NCBI GenBank assembly: GCA_900088475.1
Contig: FLMG01000823.1
Span: forward strand, 4,951 to 67,575
Direction of reading: 5' to 3'
Source: Hyphochytrium catenoides
Taxonomy: Eukaryota; Sar; Hyphochytriomycetes; Hyphochytriales; Hyphochytriaceae
Length of the DNA: 62,625 nt
Both the position numbers and the translations under genes were made by a program. The notes under the pieces are model-generated. The model was given only the letters and a program-made list of their open reading frames with translations, searched no databases and was not told where the DNA came from. This document shows positions 19,301 through 32,500 of the stretch, one piece after another; the first letter of the stretch is position 1, and the number at the start of each line of letters is the position of its first letter.

Positions 19301-22300
19301 CCCAGCACCTTCTTCTAACGCAGTCATAGCCGCGGTGGGTAGGATGGAAGGAGTGGTCGAAGCCCAACGCGTACTCCCAGCCAGACAAGTCTGATAACCG
19401 CAGCGGAGTGGGAGAACAGTAGAGCGCAAAGAGATGTAGGTAAGTTCTCGGTTAACAAATATCCAGGCATGGCTCTTCTCCTTTGTTTCGTGAGTTTAAA
19501 TGCCACTCTCCTGAGGATCGAGCTTCCATAGGTGAAGGTAAACCTCGTACTCGACCTCCTCCATTGTGATTCCTGCTTCCAGCTCTAGCGTTTTCTGTTC
19601 CATGCGTCTTCTATTGAATCTATGCACTAGAGCTAGCTTGTTCTCGAATTTTTACCTTCGGAGGCCAGTCTATGGATGACCACTCTCCAAGGCCCATCCC
19701 AGACCCAAAGTGGGGGAAGAACAACGTTCTTCACTTCCCTTTCTTCGCCTCTACTGTCGGGTCTTTGCACCTTTATCCAGCCCTGCAGAGGTAGATATCT
19801 TTCATGCTCATAAACGCGCTCCAAGTAGCTCTCTAATTGAAGGTAAGAGGAGCGGATTGGGCGCGAAAGTCAATAAATGTGCGAAAGAGATAGAGAAGGT
19901 TGCGCGTAGTGGCCAGATTTAGGATGAGGATACTAGGGCACTGATCGTCTTCAGACTTAGCAAACGATGTACCACCAATCTCTTACCCTCTTCTCCTTGC
20001 TCTTGCTGCCTCGCAAGCTCCTGGCGCTCTGGAGTCAGAGGAGAAGCCGGAGATGGTGACGAAGAGAATTGCAGCTCCAAATGATTTAGCCTGCTGAGTA
20101 GCTGCAGCAACTCCCCAACCGCAAGCTCGTTTCTGAGAAGTGCTTCCGCGGTGTAGAAATCTCTTGTGACCTCCTTAGAAATAGAGAAAGCTGCGGCGAG
20201 GTACATGAGACGGTAATGAAGCAGTAAACGGGAGAACAATAGAAGGAAGACCTTTGAAGACAAGAGCCACAGAGCAGAGAAGCACCGAAAGAAAGAGAAA
20301 GCGGGTGAAGAGGTATGGGAGATACAAACGACAACTAAACGGACGCTACGAACGCCAGGCAGGCACTTCTTATACGTTGCTACCCACTAACCGTTAAAGA
20401 ACTCCCAGAGATCGCCCTCTTCTAGACAGGAAAGAATCCACCGGCCACCCTCTGGACTGTTAGCCCAATCAAGGGTTGGAAGTTCATCGCACTCTAGCGA
20501 GAGGATACTGCCAAATTGAAAAATGCAGAAGTCAGATTTCGAAGCAGAGTGGACCAAGAGCATGCGAAGCAGATGTAGCACTAACAGAGGTTGTTAAAGG
20601 AAGGGAAGACTGGCCTCACCGCTGGCCAATGAATGGTGCGAAAATCCTACTCTCGCAGACGTATGACCAGTACGAGGGACGATCTTCAGCCTTTTCTAAC
20701 GGCTGCTCCCCGCTTTCTCCAATCTTTTCATCTTTCTGCTCCGGAGACTCTTGAGGATATTCCGCATCTTCCTCGGGACCTTGGTTTGCTCGTTTTGCTC
20801 TGTTCTCTCTCATCCCGTGTAATAGAATTTTCTCTAGCGCAACCACAAAGCTCTGCACCTCCGCAGCATCTACTGGCAACTATGTGCGTGGCATACAGAC
20901 AGACAGTCAGTTTAACATAAAGTTCTTGAACAAATTGGTAGCTCTCTGGCTTAGAAGATATTGTGTCGAATAGCGGGCCGGCAAAATTCAGGACTAGCAG
21001 AAGTTATACACGAACAGCAGGAACAGAGCGCAAGGTAAGTGCTGAAGAGAGAGCTTCTGACTTTGCAATCCGTAGGTAGCTGTCGGCAAAGTCTAAGAAG
21101 ATTCTCCTGTGCGATGCCGAGGTGAAGTAGGAACTCATGATACTTATCCTCTGTGAATAGAGAAAGTGACATGGTAGCAGGTGGCGACCAGAGGTCCAGA
21201 CGGGATTGATTCCCTACGATAGTAGGCGAACTAGATCTCGCCTAGAGTACGAGAGTCATAGGGAGGAACGAAGGAAGGAGAAGGAAGGTGATTCTGTCAA
21301 TAGCTGCTGAAAATGGAAGAAGTCTGGCAGTGGGATAGATTGCGTTGAGTCATGCCATTGCTAGACATAGAGACGGACGGAGTGGAGGGCTAGAGCTTAC
21401 GACTCTGAAGTAGCAGTTCGCAGCGAAAACAACCGAGAGAAGTAGAGTAACCATAACTGCAAGGGAGAGATTGTCAAAGAGTGGGAACTCGGTGGGCGGA
21501 GTTCTCAAGCGACGGTGGGAGAGCTTGCTTAAGCCTGACCTTCTCTTGGGAAATCGCTCTTCTGAGTTTGTTGGGAGCGTCAAGAATCTTACTCTTCATG
21601 TTACGGACGCCTCGTGCGCTTTCCCCTCTCACCAGTCTCAATAGCTGTGCCCCGGATTTGGCTGAAAGCTGTGGACTGAGACTGCTGAATGATGGACTGG
21701 AGTTGTGAAAGGTAACCGCATCAGAGCAGTGAGGAGTCATGAAGGGTAGGCAACCCAGAGAGGGAGCAAGACTACCAGAGGGAATACGAGGGAAGGTCCA
21801 AAGACGGCCAGCAGAAGAGACTAAAGACGGTTGCCCTGGTCTCTTTAGTAGCACGGAAATTGATTAGCAGCGTAGAAGACAAACATCGGTAGTGCACAGG
21901 TAGGCTTATGAAGGGCCAAGAAAAAGAGAGATTCACCTTATACTGCCGTCAAGATAAGGGATCTTAACCTTAGACTTTTTGGCCTTGACATCAGATATTT
22001 GTCCTGGCAGACGTGGAGGGTAAGCATGCTTCAGATCTAATGCTTTCCTTCTATATCACATTACTTTGGCTCCGAATGCCATGTTCTTCCGTCTCTTCTC
22101 TCTCAACTAACAACCATCTACCCATAGGTTCTCTATAGTTACTTTTGCGGACGGACTAGCGACGCTCTTACCGCTAGCGTTTTGTCCAGATTGAAGAAAC
22201 TCACGCAGAGAGACTGCCTGTACGGTCTCGCAGAGAGAGGTCATCTGTAACAGAAGGAGAAGTTCTGTTAGACCCTAGAGAGCAAGGGATAACTTGGACG

Positions 22301-24092
22301 AGAGAAAATCCAAGATAGATTTAGCGAGGAAGATAGCGACCGAATGACTGTTGAAGAGCAATGTGACGGATCTTCCCTCAAAGAGTGGAGGGGAGGGCGG
22401 CCACTCGCTTGCAAATAGCATTCTAAAGAAGTTTGAAAAGAGGCATTGGTCACCTGTTCCTCAAGCAATGCAGGTGCGCCTGGAACCCGAGAGTAAGTGT
22501 CCGAAGTCGGAGGAGACGGACTGGAAGCAATTCTCACTTCCTCATTACTCGGTAGCATCAGCTTCTGCTCTATTGCTTCTCTCTCCAGTGACGGAAGAAG
22601 GGAAGCAGAGGGTAGTGTGGACGCAGGTGTCTCTTTCAAAGAAGAAACAACCAGCTGATTAAGGAAATCTGGCTCCCACAGAGCCATCAGAGGCTGGAGG
22701 ACGGAGCAAGAAAGAACTTCTGTCCCAAGCCGTAGGGTGCCAGACATCAGAAGAGAGCTTGATATAGGAGTAGCCTGACAAGAAGGGTCGCTGGATCCTT
22801 CATTGCTTCTGCCTAACCCCAAGAGAGAGAGAAGAAGGAGAGAAGAAAGCCTTCTTAGGTAATCCCTCTCTTCGGCTAAAGCAGGATGAAGACAGCCTTG
22901 TTTCCTCAGGGCATCTTTGAGGAGATGGTCGCAATGATCTATCCTTCTCCCCTCTCCATCTAGTCCTTGTCTTTCCATTCCAGCGAGATAATGGACATGA
23001 GAAATATGAAGTCGAAGGAGTTCACCAATCTCTTCTAATAGTGACACGATGAAGCCACCGTCTATCTTTCGCAAGCGCACAGAGAGCTCTCCCAGGATAT
23101 GCACCAGGACTCTCTTGGTGTCATCAGGGAACTCTTTGTCGTCGGTCAACCCTATTCAGAAGAAGCATGAGAAGAGAGACTTTGGACTGAAGAGAGTCAC
23201 GTAACGGCAAGACCAAGATGCCGTGCAGTGGCAGCTTGCCTGATTTCTTACCTTGATACCACGTCTCGATGAACTGGCTGATAATTTGATTAACAAGCTC
23301 GCCTGAGTAACAGCGAAGTAAGAAAGACGGGCCGACTTTTGGCTGCCAGTGGCAACAGGAGAAAGAGAGCAAGAAAGACAGAAAAGGGAAATGAGAAGTA
23401 CGGGACGGGAGCAGAGGCTACGAACCTAACTCGTGAGCCACATCGGGACTCAGATCCCAGTCTTTAACTAGAGCTTCAGCTGGAGAGAACCTCCGCAAAG
23501 ACTTTTCTCCATCAGAAAGACCAGCAAGGAGCGAATGCAGTTCCAAAATCGACCTCCTCAGTCTCTTTCGACCTGTGGAGTCCCGGGTGGATGCTAATGG
23601 CTGCTGCCGATGGCGGAGACTGTTGGAGTGCTTCTCTAGCCATCCCAAGACAAAAGCGGTGACGCCAAGGTAGGCGATGAGCTGGACTGCCTGTCGGGCA
23701 AGGTGTACGATAGCCTGGGTTGAAATTTAAGAAGGTGGACGTCAGAGGAGCCGAAGTCTGCTGCTATACTACTTCTTTTCCGTCTCTCTTTGGTTTCTGC
23801 AGAGGTAGACATCAGTCTCTTAGCCTTTACATCTCCTTCTCTTGCTGCGCCTTCTGATGTATAGTGGTGTTCGGAGAGCCACATGGCCTTTTATTAAGGC
23901 TTCCAGCGCTGATGACGTAAGCCATGCCTTACGCTCAGGGGTGATAACCCTACCCCTTCATCTCTTCCCTCTTCCCTAGTCATGTCTTACCTGCCAGAAA
24001 GCCTGTAAGATGCCTACGTGGAGCGCCAACACTAGGGCCACTAAGCTGCAAGTGAGCAGTCGAGACCGTGAAGCGGCTTCCTCTCCCGCCAT
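16372..24092 (-). CDS. sorting nexin of the PXA-PX-Nexin_C class (SNX13/14/19/25/Mdm1-like), multi-exon
   Basis: Proteins of this class sit at ER/endolysosome/lipid-droplet contact sites. Start: ATG at 24092 (MAGEEAASRSR), exon 24092-23991 with a first hydrophobic segment (LLTCSLVALVLALHVG). Exon 23714-23426 has a second one (QLIAYLGVTAFVLGWL). Exons 23302-23252 and from 23151 carry the PXA domain: ELVNQIISQFIETWYQ, FPDDTKRVLVHILGELSVRL, LLEEIGELLRLHI. A PX domain follows in exons near 18.99, 18.85-18.71 and 18.57-18.37 kb (PFHIQMQAIAID, then SWQVRRTANDFVALHERLDN). The Nexin_C domain is clear in 17533-17378 (IYALVKEIFRLEELGMVRRQ), 17118-16975 (RAIRSVRLQIWP), 16801-16718 (AIPTPLISLIGDDAA) and 16512-16372 (GFSVIDAFFLKLFPE, stop). 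Those last four exons join in phase 0. Exons between 22.3 and 19.1 kb are not resolved, and I could not confirm an RGS domain. Confidence 0.85.
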
Positions 24093-25624
24093 ATACCTAA
24101 GCACAGTTGCACCTATGCTTGGTCTGGACATTGGGCAGCAGGAAGGGAGAGCCCCACGGTCGATTTCAGAAGGGACTGGGCTAATAGAGATAGTAGAGCG
24201 CGGCCATCAGCTCTAGACTGCAGGCGTGATCGTCCCTTCTAGAGCAACATTCCGGAGGCATGTGCATCCTTCCATCTATCCTGCCCCCGCAATCAGAGTG
24301 CCTCTGACGAGCAGGCGACAGGTCTGGACCCCCAAGAGCCAGCCAAACTCTGCAATTCGAGCCTGGGGCAAATAGCAGGGACAGAAAGGGGACGGTTGAC
24401 CGGCTGGAGCTCCCCGCGCTTTTATCTACGCTGCATCCTCTCCTCTTCTCTCGCTCACCTGCTGCTAACCGCACCGCTTCAGACTTCAGGGCTTTGGCCT
24501 CGTGGGATCAGACTTCCAACCAACCTCTTAGCCCGTATACAGACCTACCCCTGGAGCAGTGATGTAACGACCGGCCTTTCCTCTCTTCCTGTCTCTTACA
24601 TGTCCTACGAGGCACGGACGGAGTGAGAGAGCGCCTGAGAGGGCCTTACAGATGCGAGAGATTGCGTATGAAGCCTGGCGTAGAGGCGATATGTTCTCTA
24701 GCCCCCATAGGGAGGAAGACAATCAGTCGCCGCAAGTGCACACAGAGACCACGCTCCTAGAAAGAGTGATAATGGGGTGGAACAAATCTCTTCCTGGTGC
24801 TTCCTACTGAGTGAGGCCTGTGTGTCAAGGCGACAGTAGCTGGCCGCGGTGGGTTATCCATTTTGTCAGACTGCGCACATCCACCGTTCACCTCTACGCC
24901 ATCGTCCATTGTTGGTCTTGGCTTTAGATGACATTAGCTTGATGAACGCTATCGCCGTTGTTGTTTCCTGAATTTGGGGTAACATTTGACATTGTCATGC
25001 TTAGACTGATAGTTCTCAACAGTACTACTACTAGTATGGCCAGCAGCTCACCACATTTCTCTTGCTACGAAGTGCTGAAAGCAACTTCTCAGTAGCAGTT
25101 CGGAATGAGAGGCGAGGAGAAGGTGCCGTCGGGACGAGTGAGTTTGAGCGAAGTCGTACTAGAGATACGTCTTGGACAAGACATTACACTGCCTTTGAGG
25201 CTTAGACATAGAAGTTCCATCCAAGCAGACAACTAGATTTCGGTAAAAACAGTTCAGTCTGTGCCTATCTATGGTCTGTTCGCGCCATAACTAGCTGGAT
25301 CTGTCTGTCATGCCCCACGGCTCTGCAACTCTAGCGGAGTCAATGGCTCTTAGTGTCGAGCGAGGCACACGATGCAGCACACGTCTAAGCAAAATGTCAG
25401 TTCGTTGCAACGGCAGCACTAGAGGCAGCTGGTCTTACCAGGGTTCTGAAAAAAAACTTAATGAACCGCGCATCGCCTCCCGACATTAGCAGTAAAAGTA
25501 GGGAGAAGATAGGGTCATTTTGAACAGGAGTGTGATCCCCTTGGGCGTTGCGCCTTGTGATTGCGAGCGGCATTAGAGAGTTGAATAGAGAATGGGGCCG
25601 GAGGCCGCAGAATGTTGTCCTGGT
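24093..25624. other. 1.5-kb spacer upstream of the sorting nexin gene
   Basis: No supported coding segment. It should hold the minus-strand sorting nexin promoter and the 3' region of the next minus-strand gene. Short open frames on both strands here have no recognisable family features. Confidence 0.5.
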
Positions 25625-27765
25625 CTAGCTGTCTGGATTTTTGAAGAAGCTGCGGATCAACGGCTTCGTAGAGGTCATTGAATCCACCAGCTTGATCAGC
25701 TGAAAAGCTAAATTTCTTTCCCTATCTTCCTGCTCCGATCTCTCCTCCCTCTGTAAGATAGCTGGTCGTTTCTCCGGCCAAACCGTGTTCAGGAAGTTCA
25801 CAGCGACTTTGGCAAACTTCGAGTGCACAAAAGAGCTGTACGAGGACTCCTCGCTGCGTGACTGGGAGACGGCGTGTTGATCGCTTCGCCTACAGCAAAA
25901 CCCGCAAAATAATGGAGTGCGACAAGGGTCATTCTCTCATTTGCCTAACTAGTCAGGTCGCTGGTCTACGTCACTTTCATAGTCCTCAACCGCCACCAAA
26001 GCTGCCAGCGCCCTTGCCATCTCCTATATCGAGTGCTGACCTGATGGCAAGTTCCTTGTCCGCCATAAGGTAATGTCTCGCCACGGCAAGAGATTCTTCT
26101 GTGGTTTGGAAAGTGAGCCCTCCTGCCTTCTCTCCTTCACCATCCGTGGTGGAAGGCAAAATGGCTTGTAAAAGCTCGGAGCGATAAATAGCGGCCTCCT
26201 AGTGACCAGTACCCGCAAGTGAGGATACAGGGCGATTGATCGGACACAATGATCAGGCAATAGCCAGATATGAATCAGAACACTGCACAGACCTCGTCAG
26301 GATAAGGAGGTGGATCTAACCCTTGAAGACAGTTGACAGAGTGATCCAGTTCATTTACCATCTGCAATAACTGCACAAGTGGCGCGTTGTAAGTAGAGGA
26401 AAAAAATCCTAGGCACATTGGGCGAAGAGGAGATGTGGACAAAGGCGGAATAAGATACCCGTACAGATGACCGAAAGATGACAAGCAGAGCTGAAAAGGC
26501 TTGGACTTGGTCTAGAGATAGTCAGGAGCACGATGTCAACAAGAAGAGAGATGAGGAGCTACGTAGTCTTGCACTAGCGCAATTCTCACTTTTCGCACCT
26601 TGTTCATCTTGTACCAGCCGGAAAAGCACTCCTCTAAATTATCAGATGACAGAGAGAGGACGATCTGAGGATTATCCTCACTTATGTCTCGTTTCACTGC
26701 GGCCCGCAGCTTTCCGTAAGCTGATATTAGGGCTCCCAGTTGGCTGCTACTTACTGCCCCTTGCCGTTTCCCTTTAGCCGCGCGAAGAGTGGTGAGAAAG
26801 AGGTCCTTCTTTCGAACTCCGATAGGGGAAAAAGAGCGTGAAGGGGCCGATTTGCCGGCAGCCCTCGACCCGGAGAGTTCGCCTATCTCCGACTGCAGTC
26901 TTAGCACTTCTTCCCTAAGCTTGCGATAACGGTCGGGCAACCTAAGTGGAGGGGTAGGCTGAACCTTGATTTCCTCTATCTCCTCCTTGGTAAGGACGAT
27001 TGGTTCAGGAAGTGATGGTGGAGGTGCAGAACGAGGAGGAGAGTAAGCTTGAACGTTCTTCTGTTGTTGGCCTTTATAGTCTGGAGCCGTACTACTGGAT
27101 GCAAGAGCCTCATCAAGTTTCCTCCTTGCTTTAGAGCCTGCAGACGTGGCTGTCGCCATTGGCTTTCCTCGCTCGTCCTTTCTATCTTTCCCCTCAGCAC
27201 TTGCTTTCGAAGGTAGGCCCCTGCTTGGCGGCTGTCGTGATGCTTTTTTGATGGTACTGACGGGACCAGGAGAAGGTTTCCTTGGTCCAACCGCCTGAGA
27301 CTTGGATTTTGCTTGACGTGTCGCTATTTTCTTTGTTTGCTTTGAGGCTAAAGATGGGTCAGTAAGAGGCCTCTTCTCAGTCTCTTCTTTTGTTTCTGCC
27401 TTACTCTCCTCGACGCTGTGGCGCACCCGTTTTGCCTTGAGGAGCAGGGCCTCCAATGACCTCTCCAAGTCATTCACGGGGCCCTTATCGTCAGCGGAGG
27501 AGATAGGAGGGGGAGTCGACAGAGAGGATGCAGCATGAACCACGACTTCCTTTTGCTGGGCAGCTTCTTTCTTCTGTGCTATCAACCTGTCAATCCTTTG
27601 CTGTATGATGAGTGATTTTCGGTTGCCATAGAGGTCAACCAGATCCCTCAGACCTTGTACTTCTTCTTCGAGGAGGGCACACCGAAACTGTGCTTCGCTA
27701 TTGCAATAATACAGCTCAGAGAGAAGCTGTGCTATAGCCCTCTCTGCGACGTTCTCCTGCGCCAT
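25625..27765 (-). CDS. unrecognised coiled-coil protein (543 aa, 4 exons)
   Basis: Four exons join in frame: 27765-26599, 26370-26293, 26198-26041, 25853-25625 (1,632 nt with stop). The N-terminus (MAQENVAERAIAQLLSELYY) runs into a helical, charged segment with QQRIDRLIAQKKEAAQQKEV (about 55-75), likely a coiled coil. Residues about 80-270 are a basic Ser/Pro/Lys-rich linker that looks disordered. A second helical part has YRKLREEVLRLQSEIGEL (about 285-302). The C-terminal 200 residues look globular and conserved in style (FSGWYKMNK, DHSVNCLQGLDPPPYPDE, YRSELLQAILPS, AVNFLNTVWPEK). I do not recognise the family. The layout would suit a centrosomal, ciliary or scaffold protein, but that is a guess. 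The consistent splice phases are the main evidence that the gene is real. Confidence 0.75.
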
Positions 27766-27950
27766 CGTTGCATCCTATCTGTAGCTCAGCGAATAAAAAA
27801 TGGTGCCTGAGCCCACTGCTCTCTTCTTAGCAGTAGTGGAACCATTTTGATCCTTTAACAGCATTGTTGACCGACCGCCCAGTAGCGTGAAACAAAGCAC
27901 AATTGATCTCCTCTTCAGATGGGCTTGACGTTGCTTACCTATGGTTCTAC

Positions 27951-28360
27951 AAGCGGCCACGGGCTGCGATTGAAGTGAGACAGCAAGAGCAGTGCCAAAT
28001 CGCGCTGCGCCAGTGCTGAAGATGCCCTTATATTTAAGAGGATGGACGTCTGACAGACACACCACACCGACTGTACGAGTAGCTCTTCAAACGCCTTCCC
28101 TGGGGGGCATCTGAGTAAGATCAATGATCAAAATCGGAAACAACGTTTAGTTACTGATAACCGGAGAATGCCTTATCTGGTGATATCGCTTTGTTGATAT
28201 TTTGAAAGGCTGCAAGGTAATGAAATTGCGCTTCGGAGCTTCGGATCTCGCCTTCATCTTCAAAGCTCGGCCCAGTGTCAGCATCATCATCATTCGCTGG
28301 CACTCGGTCGCCGCCTTCTTCTGCAATGCAGCTAATAATAGCCGCGCAGATTGGGAAGCG
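27951..28360 (-). other. possible exons of a small minus-strand gene
   Basis: Two coding-like segments join in phase. One, below 28360, ends NKAISPDKAFSGYQ with donor GTAACT at about 28153. The other, from about 28110, begins CPPGKAFEELLVQSVWCVCQ and ends SHFNRSPWPLVEP with a stop near 27942. I found no convincing ATG exon and no family match. The space lies between two divergent genes, so it could equally be promoter sequence. Confidence 0.3.
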
Positions 28361-28579
28361 CAAACTAGATGGAACGAGGAGCCGTAGAGAGCTCTCCCTC
28401 AATCGGGCTTAGGAGGTGATGCCGGGGTAAGTCTAAGCTAGTTAAGTTCGCTGAAGCCTTCACAGAAGGACGTATTTAGAAGAGGTAGCCGTGGAGCATT
28501 TGACGTTGAACGTTACTATGCTTCGGTAAAACACACGAAGGTTAACGCATCGAGAGATAGGGAGGCCTTAGCTCCTCCC

Positions 28580-29305
28580 ATGACCAGCGGTCTCTCCCTG
28601 GGCCATGCCCTGCCCAGCGGAACCTTTATTGGGCAGTGTACGAGTGAAAATGGCCGAAGTAAGAACGAGAAGCTCTTCTTGGAGTTTCACTCTGGATCTA
28701 TCAATGGAGAAGGTAACAACCACCAGAAGCAGAAGCGGAAGAACGCTTGAGAGCTAAGCTTTGGACACCATGAATATCTTCCCTGATAGTGTCTCTCCTG
28801 AGTTCCATATGCCGCATTTACCTAACCTATTCGTATAGTGCTCCCTGTCGACCTGTCCTACTTTTCCTTCCCGTTCTCTCTGCACCAATGTCAGAAACTA
28901 CTGGCGTCCTATTGAATGTGCTACCGCCTGTAGAGCATAGTAAGATTGTAGCCCTCTTCCTTCTCATGTCTCTTCCTTACCTGCCAAGCTCCCTGTCTTA
29001 CCTGCTTTGGCCCACTACGCAGTTAAATCAGCGACGCGGTGATGCTTCGCCCATTTCTCCCGCTTTTTGATGTCCAACGATCCTCATCTCCTCTATTCCT
29101 AGGCATCAGCGAAGGGTCCACTTTTTCATTGGCTGGGGAGTATTCATCTTCGGACGGTGTGTTTTGCTTCTCCAAGCTTGAGCTACCGAATGGAGAAGAA
29201 GAAGGGCCACAAATGTTCCAAAGAAAAGTCTTCCAGGGAAGAGTGACTGCAGATGAGGAGGGGACTTTCATTCTAAAGGTGAAAGGAGATTTGGAGTCCT
29301 CATGA
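28580..29305 (+). CDS. small two-exon protein, beta-strand-rich (111 aa)
   Basis: Exons 28580-28712 and 29103-29305 join in phase (133 + 203 nt = 112 codons). The product begins MTSGLSLGHALPSGTFIGQC. It alternates hydrophobic and polar residues (EKLFLEFHSGSINGEG, STFSLAGEYSSSDGVFCFSK, VFQGRVTADEEGTFILKVKG), a pattern typical of an all-beta sheet or small barrel in which G-x-I-x-G-x-G is followed by F-x-L-x-G-x-Y. I recognise the style but not the family. It ends shortly before the kinesin-like gene on the same strand. The 390-nt intron is longer than most here, so a missed internal exon is possible. Confidence 0.6.
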
Positions 29306-29519
29306 TCAGGCTAAAGTTCTTCTTCTCTCTCAGGTCCTTCCACGCGATGAGGAGGCACTATTTCTGCACTCGTTCCTGTCATAGTCTTTGCTTACTATCA
29401 ATGCTCAAGCGAGTTCTTTTGTTCCATCATCTGCGGGCTCTGGCAGTTGGTATCGGGCAACATACTTACTGACCTGCGTTGGTAGGTTGACACAGAGCTG
29501 ACAGATTGCTTTCTCGTAG

Positions 29520-32500
29520 GGTAAGTGGAGATATGTGGACCTACGGAGAGGTGATGGAGGAGAGGAGGATGAACAAAAGGTGGAAGACCTAGGAGACAAA
29601 CGGGGCTCTTTCGTCTACCGATTGCTCTCGATCCCCAATATCCTCAGAGACGCAGAGGAGCTCCATGCTCAGGTGACCACACGATGTCTTTCCCTTCCTT
29701 GGGCAGCACTATGCACTATTGCCGGACTGACTAAAATGAAGGATCTTTCTAGACCTGTTTGGAAGGTCGAGTGCATCTCTCTACGTGTCTTGTTCAGTTA
29801 TTCTTACCTCTGCTCGACCTGTTGTTGCTTCAGCTATCGTCAAGGAAAGCACCCACGTCGCAAGGGATTGAGGCACATGACACTGGAGATGAGGAGCAGA
29901 GGAAAGAGTTCGACGGCCAAGGAGCCGCACAGGAAGGTGGCGTATCTGTGCAATCGTCACCTCAGCAAGTCCTTACGAACGTGAAAGAAGAGGCTCTGGA
30001 GCAGCAGCTTGTGCAAATCGAGGAGGAAGAAGAAAGCGAGGAAATTGACGAGTTTCTGAACTATGCGCTATTCGACAGTTCTCTCTCCCCAGTTAGGGCA
30101 GGAGAGCGCCTCTACCTCTCAGCAGTTGAAGAGTCAGAGGAGCTGGCGCAGCAGTTGGCTTCTTCGTCTCTCCAAAGGGCATGGAGAGACAGTCGAAGAG
30201 ACAAGGAAAGGCCGGCGAAAGAAGAATCTGCCGTTAATCCAGTTTCGAAGTCAGAGGTCGGTAACCCTGACTCTAACCCTACATCTCTGACATCCGCGTT
30301 CGTTTACACCAAGCTAGGGTAGTCTGAGCACCTGGGTCACTTGATCTCTTCTTACCCCAAGGCCCGACCCAGCTTTAGCTTGATAATTCTCTCAGTTGAG
30401 GTCAACACTGTTCATCCCATTTGCTTGGGGCTAACCCGTGGTCGATAGCTACCTGCAAATGGTGCCTCCATCCCTGCTTTGACTAGCTGGGTACAAGATG
30501 AACCCGATGCTCCTGAAGAGGCAGAGGGTTCAGACAACCGTCTCTCCTCGGCTCAACAGCTCCATCAACGGGAGAAAACAGCTGCGATCACTCTTCAAAG
30601 AGTGTGGAGAGGGATTCGAGGGAGGAGGCTGTATCAAGATCTGAAGCTAGAAAGATATTTCCAGCATGAAAAGGACGATGTTTTGCGAATGGCAGAGACA
30701 GAAGCCGCCGCAATCCTGTGAGTGCGCCACGCAATAACAATTTATTTCTTCTCGCCGCCGGAGATGTATCAATATATGATATCTGTGTTCTCTCCGCAAA
30801 AGAAACTTTCAGGGCACCGTCACTTCCTACCCCCGAGCCGCCTTCTCTAGCTGTCCTTCTGCTATCCACTCCTCTAGCATAAACCTATAATCCGTGTATA
30901 AACCCCTCTTCGTTGTCCTGCTATTTTGACTCCCTCTTTCTGCTTTCGCTAGGGGTATGGCTGGTGCAGGACGTCCTGGAGAGATGGAGAGTGTCAGCAG
31001 GCTGGTAGAGAAAATGGTGCACATTGTAGCTGCAGCAAACACCAAGCTCCAGGAAAGCAGAAAGGTATTCTCCTTCCTTGTCGCGCGTGGTACCCGATAA
31101 TCGAAGAACGGGGCCTCTTTCAGCGCCGTTACTCTTGCTGCGTCAATCTATCAGACGACCATTCCAACCCCTTCGCTCCGTTACTCATCATGCCTCCGCT
31201 AGGCCCCAGCTAATGCGACGTCTACTCTGAAGCCTCCGTAGCCTTCTGTTCCCTTATTGGATTTAAACCGTTCACAAATGCCTGTTGACTAGGAAGGAGA
31301 GAAGCTTCGGACAGCATTGATCAAGATGGAAGGGAAAGCTGCCCGTTTGCAGGAAGAGAAGCATCAGACTAATCTTCAGATGCTCAGCACTGCAGACGAC
31401 TGTTCGAAAGCCATTAGCAAACTGCAGACAGCGCTTCAAGAAAAGGTTGGGAAGACCATTTCGTCCTCACTCTTTATATTCTTGTCCGTCTACCTGTTGT
31501 TTTTTTCTCGCTACTGGGATAGCGAGGTGGTTACCGAGGAAGAGTGGCTTCGGCGCTCATTGTTGAGATCACGAAGCCTGTTTACCGGTGCCACTCGCCT
31601 CCTGAGCTTGGCTGCTGTATCAGTAGTGCCTTTCCAGCTTTCGATCTCTGCGGTGGCACTGTCCCTTAACCTTACCGCCTTTTGCTGTGTTGTTTGTCCT
31701 TGCACGTTTAGGAGCAAGCGATCATACTCCTGCGTGCCCAGCTCTCTCAGATGGAAGATGTCGTGGAAGAGAGTTCTCTCTCCCAGTCATCTGTTGCCGC
31801 AGACTCGTCACGCTATAGGATATTGGCAGCTTCGCGAGCTGCTGAGGCTGAAAGCTTAAAGAGAGAGCTGCGAAGGGAAAGAGAAGGGAAGGAGGAACTA
31901 AAAGCTAAACTTGACCACGCTATCCAAACGGTGACTAAGTCCCTCTGGCTTTGACTTCAACTAGTTCTATTGATCTTGGTCGAGGTACTCCTCTTCGCAT
32001 CCCGACTTGACTTAACTAGGAACCTGGGCAAACCCTCTCGTTTTTGATATTGCCCTCGCCTTTGAATGAGCTCTTCAGCGTCTGTTTGACCTTTGGCTAA
32101 TTTTTCTTTGGGGGCTGCTTGTGCTAGATTCAAGAGCTGATGGCGGAGAATCGCAGGTTGCAGACGCTGACGGGAGAAAGTGTCCCTATAGAACCAGCAG
32201 AACTCCAAAGACAAACCCAACTCTCGCTTGAATACGACTTGTAAGGCGATCCTAAGGGCATCTTCAACCCCTTGTCATAATCTCACTTCCGTTGAGGTGT
32301 TACGTCTAGCCCTGAACTTTATACCTCCACATTTTACTTTCCGTTGACTAGGCATTGCTTTGAGATTTTGGAGACACCTGCCGTCTTGGATGATGTTAGA
32401 CCTGATGTTTCTAACTCTTTTCTGACGTACACAGAGTTGCCAAGATGAATGTGAGTGCGCAGAGTCGAGTGGCCGCTGCTGAGGCAGAGATCCGCCATTT

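Noticed and set aside
20951-21172. RGS domain in the sorting nexin (segment with YHEFLLHLGIAQENLLRLCR)
   Set aside because: The resemblance to the RGS helix pattern (FREFL...EENLLFW) is weak and the surrounding exons are unresolved, so I do not claim it.
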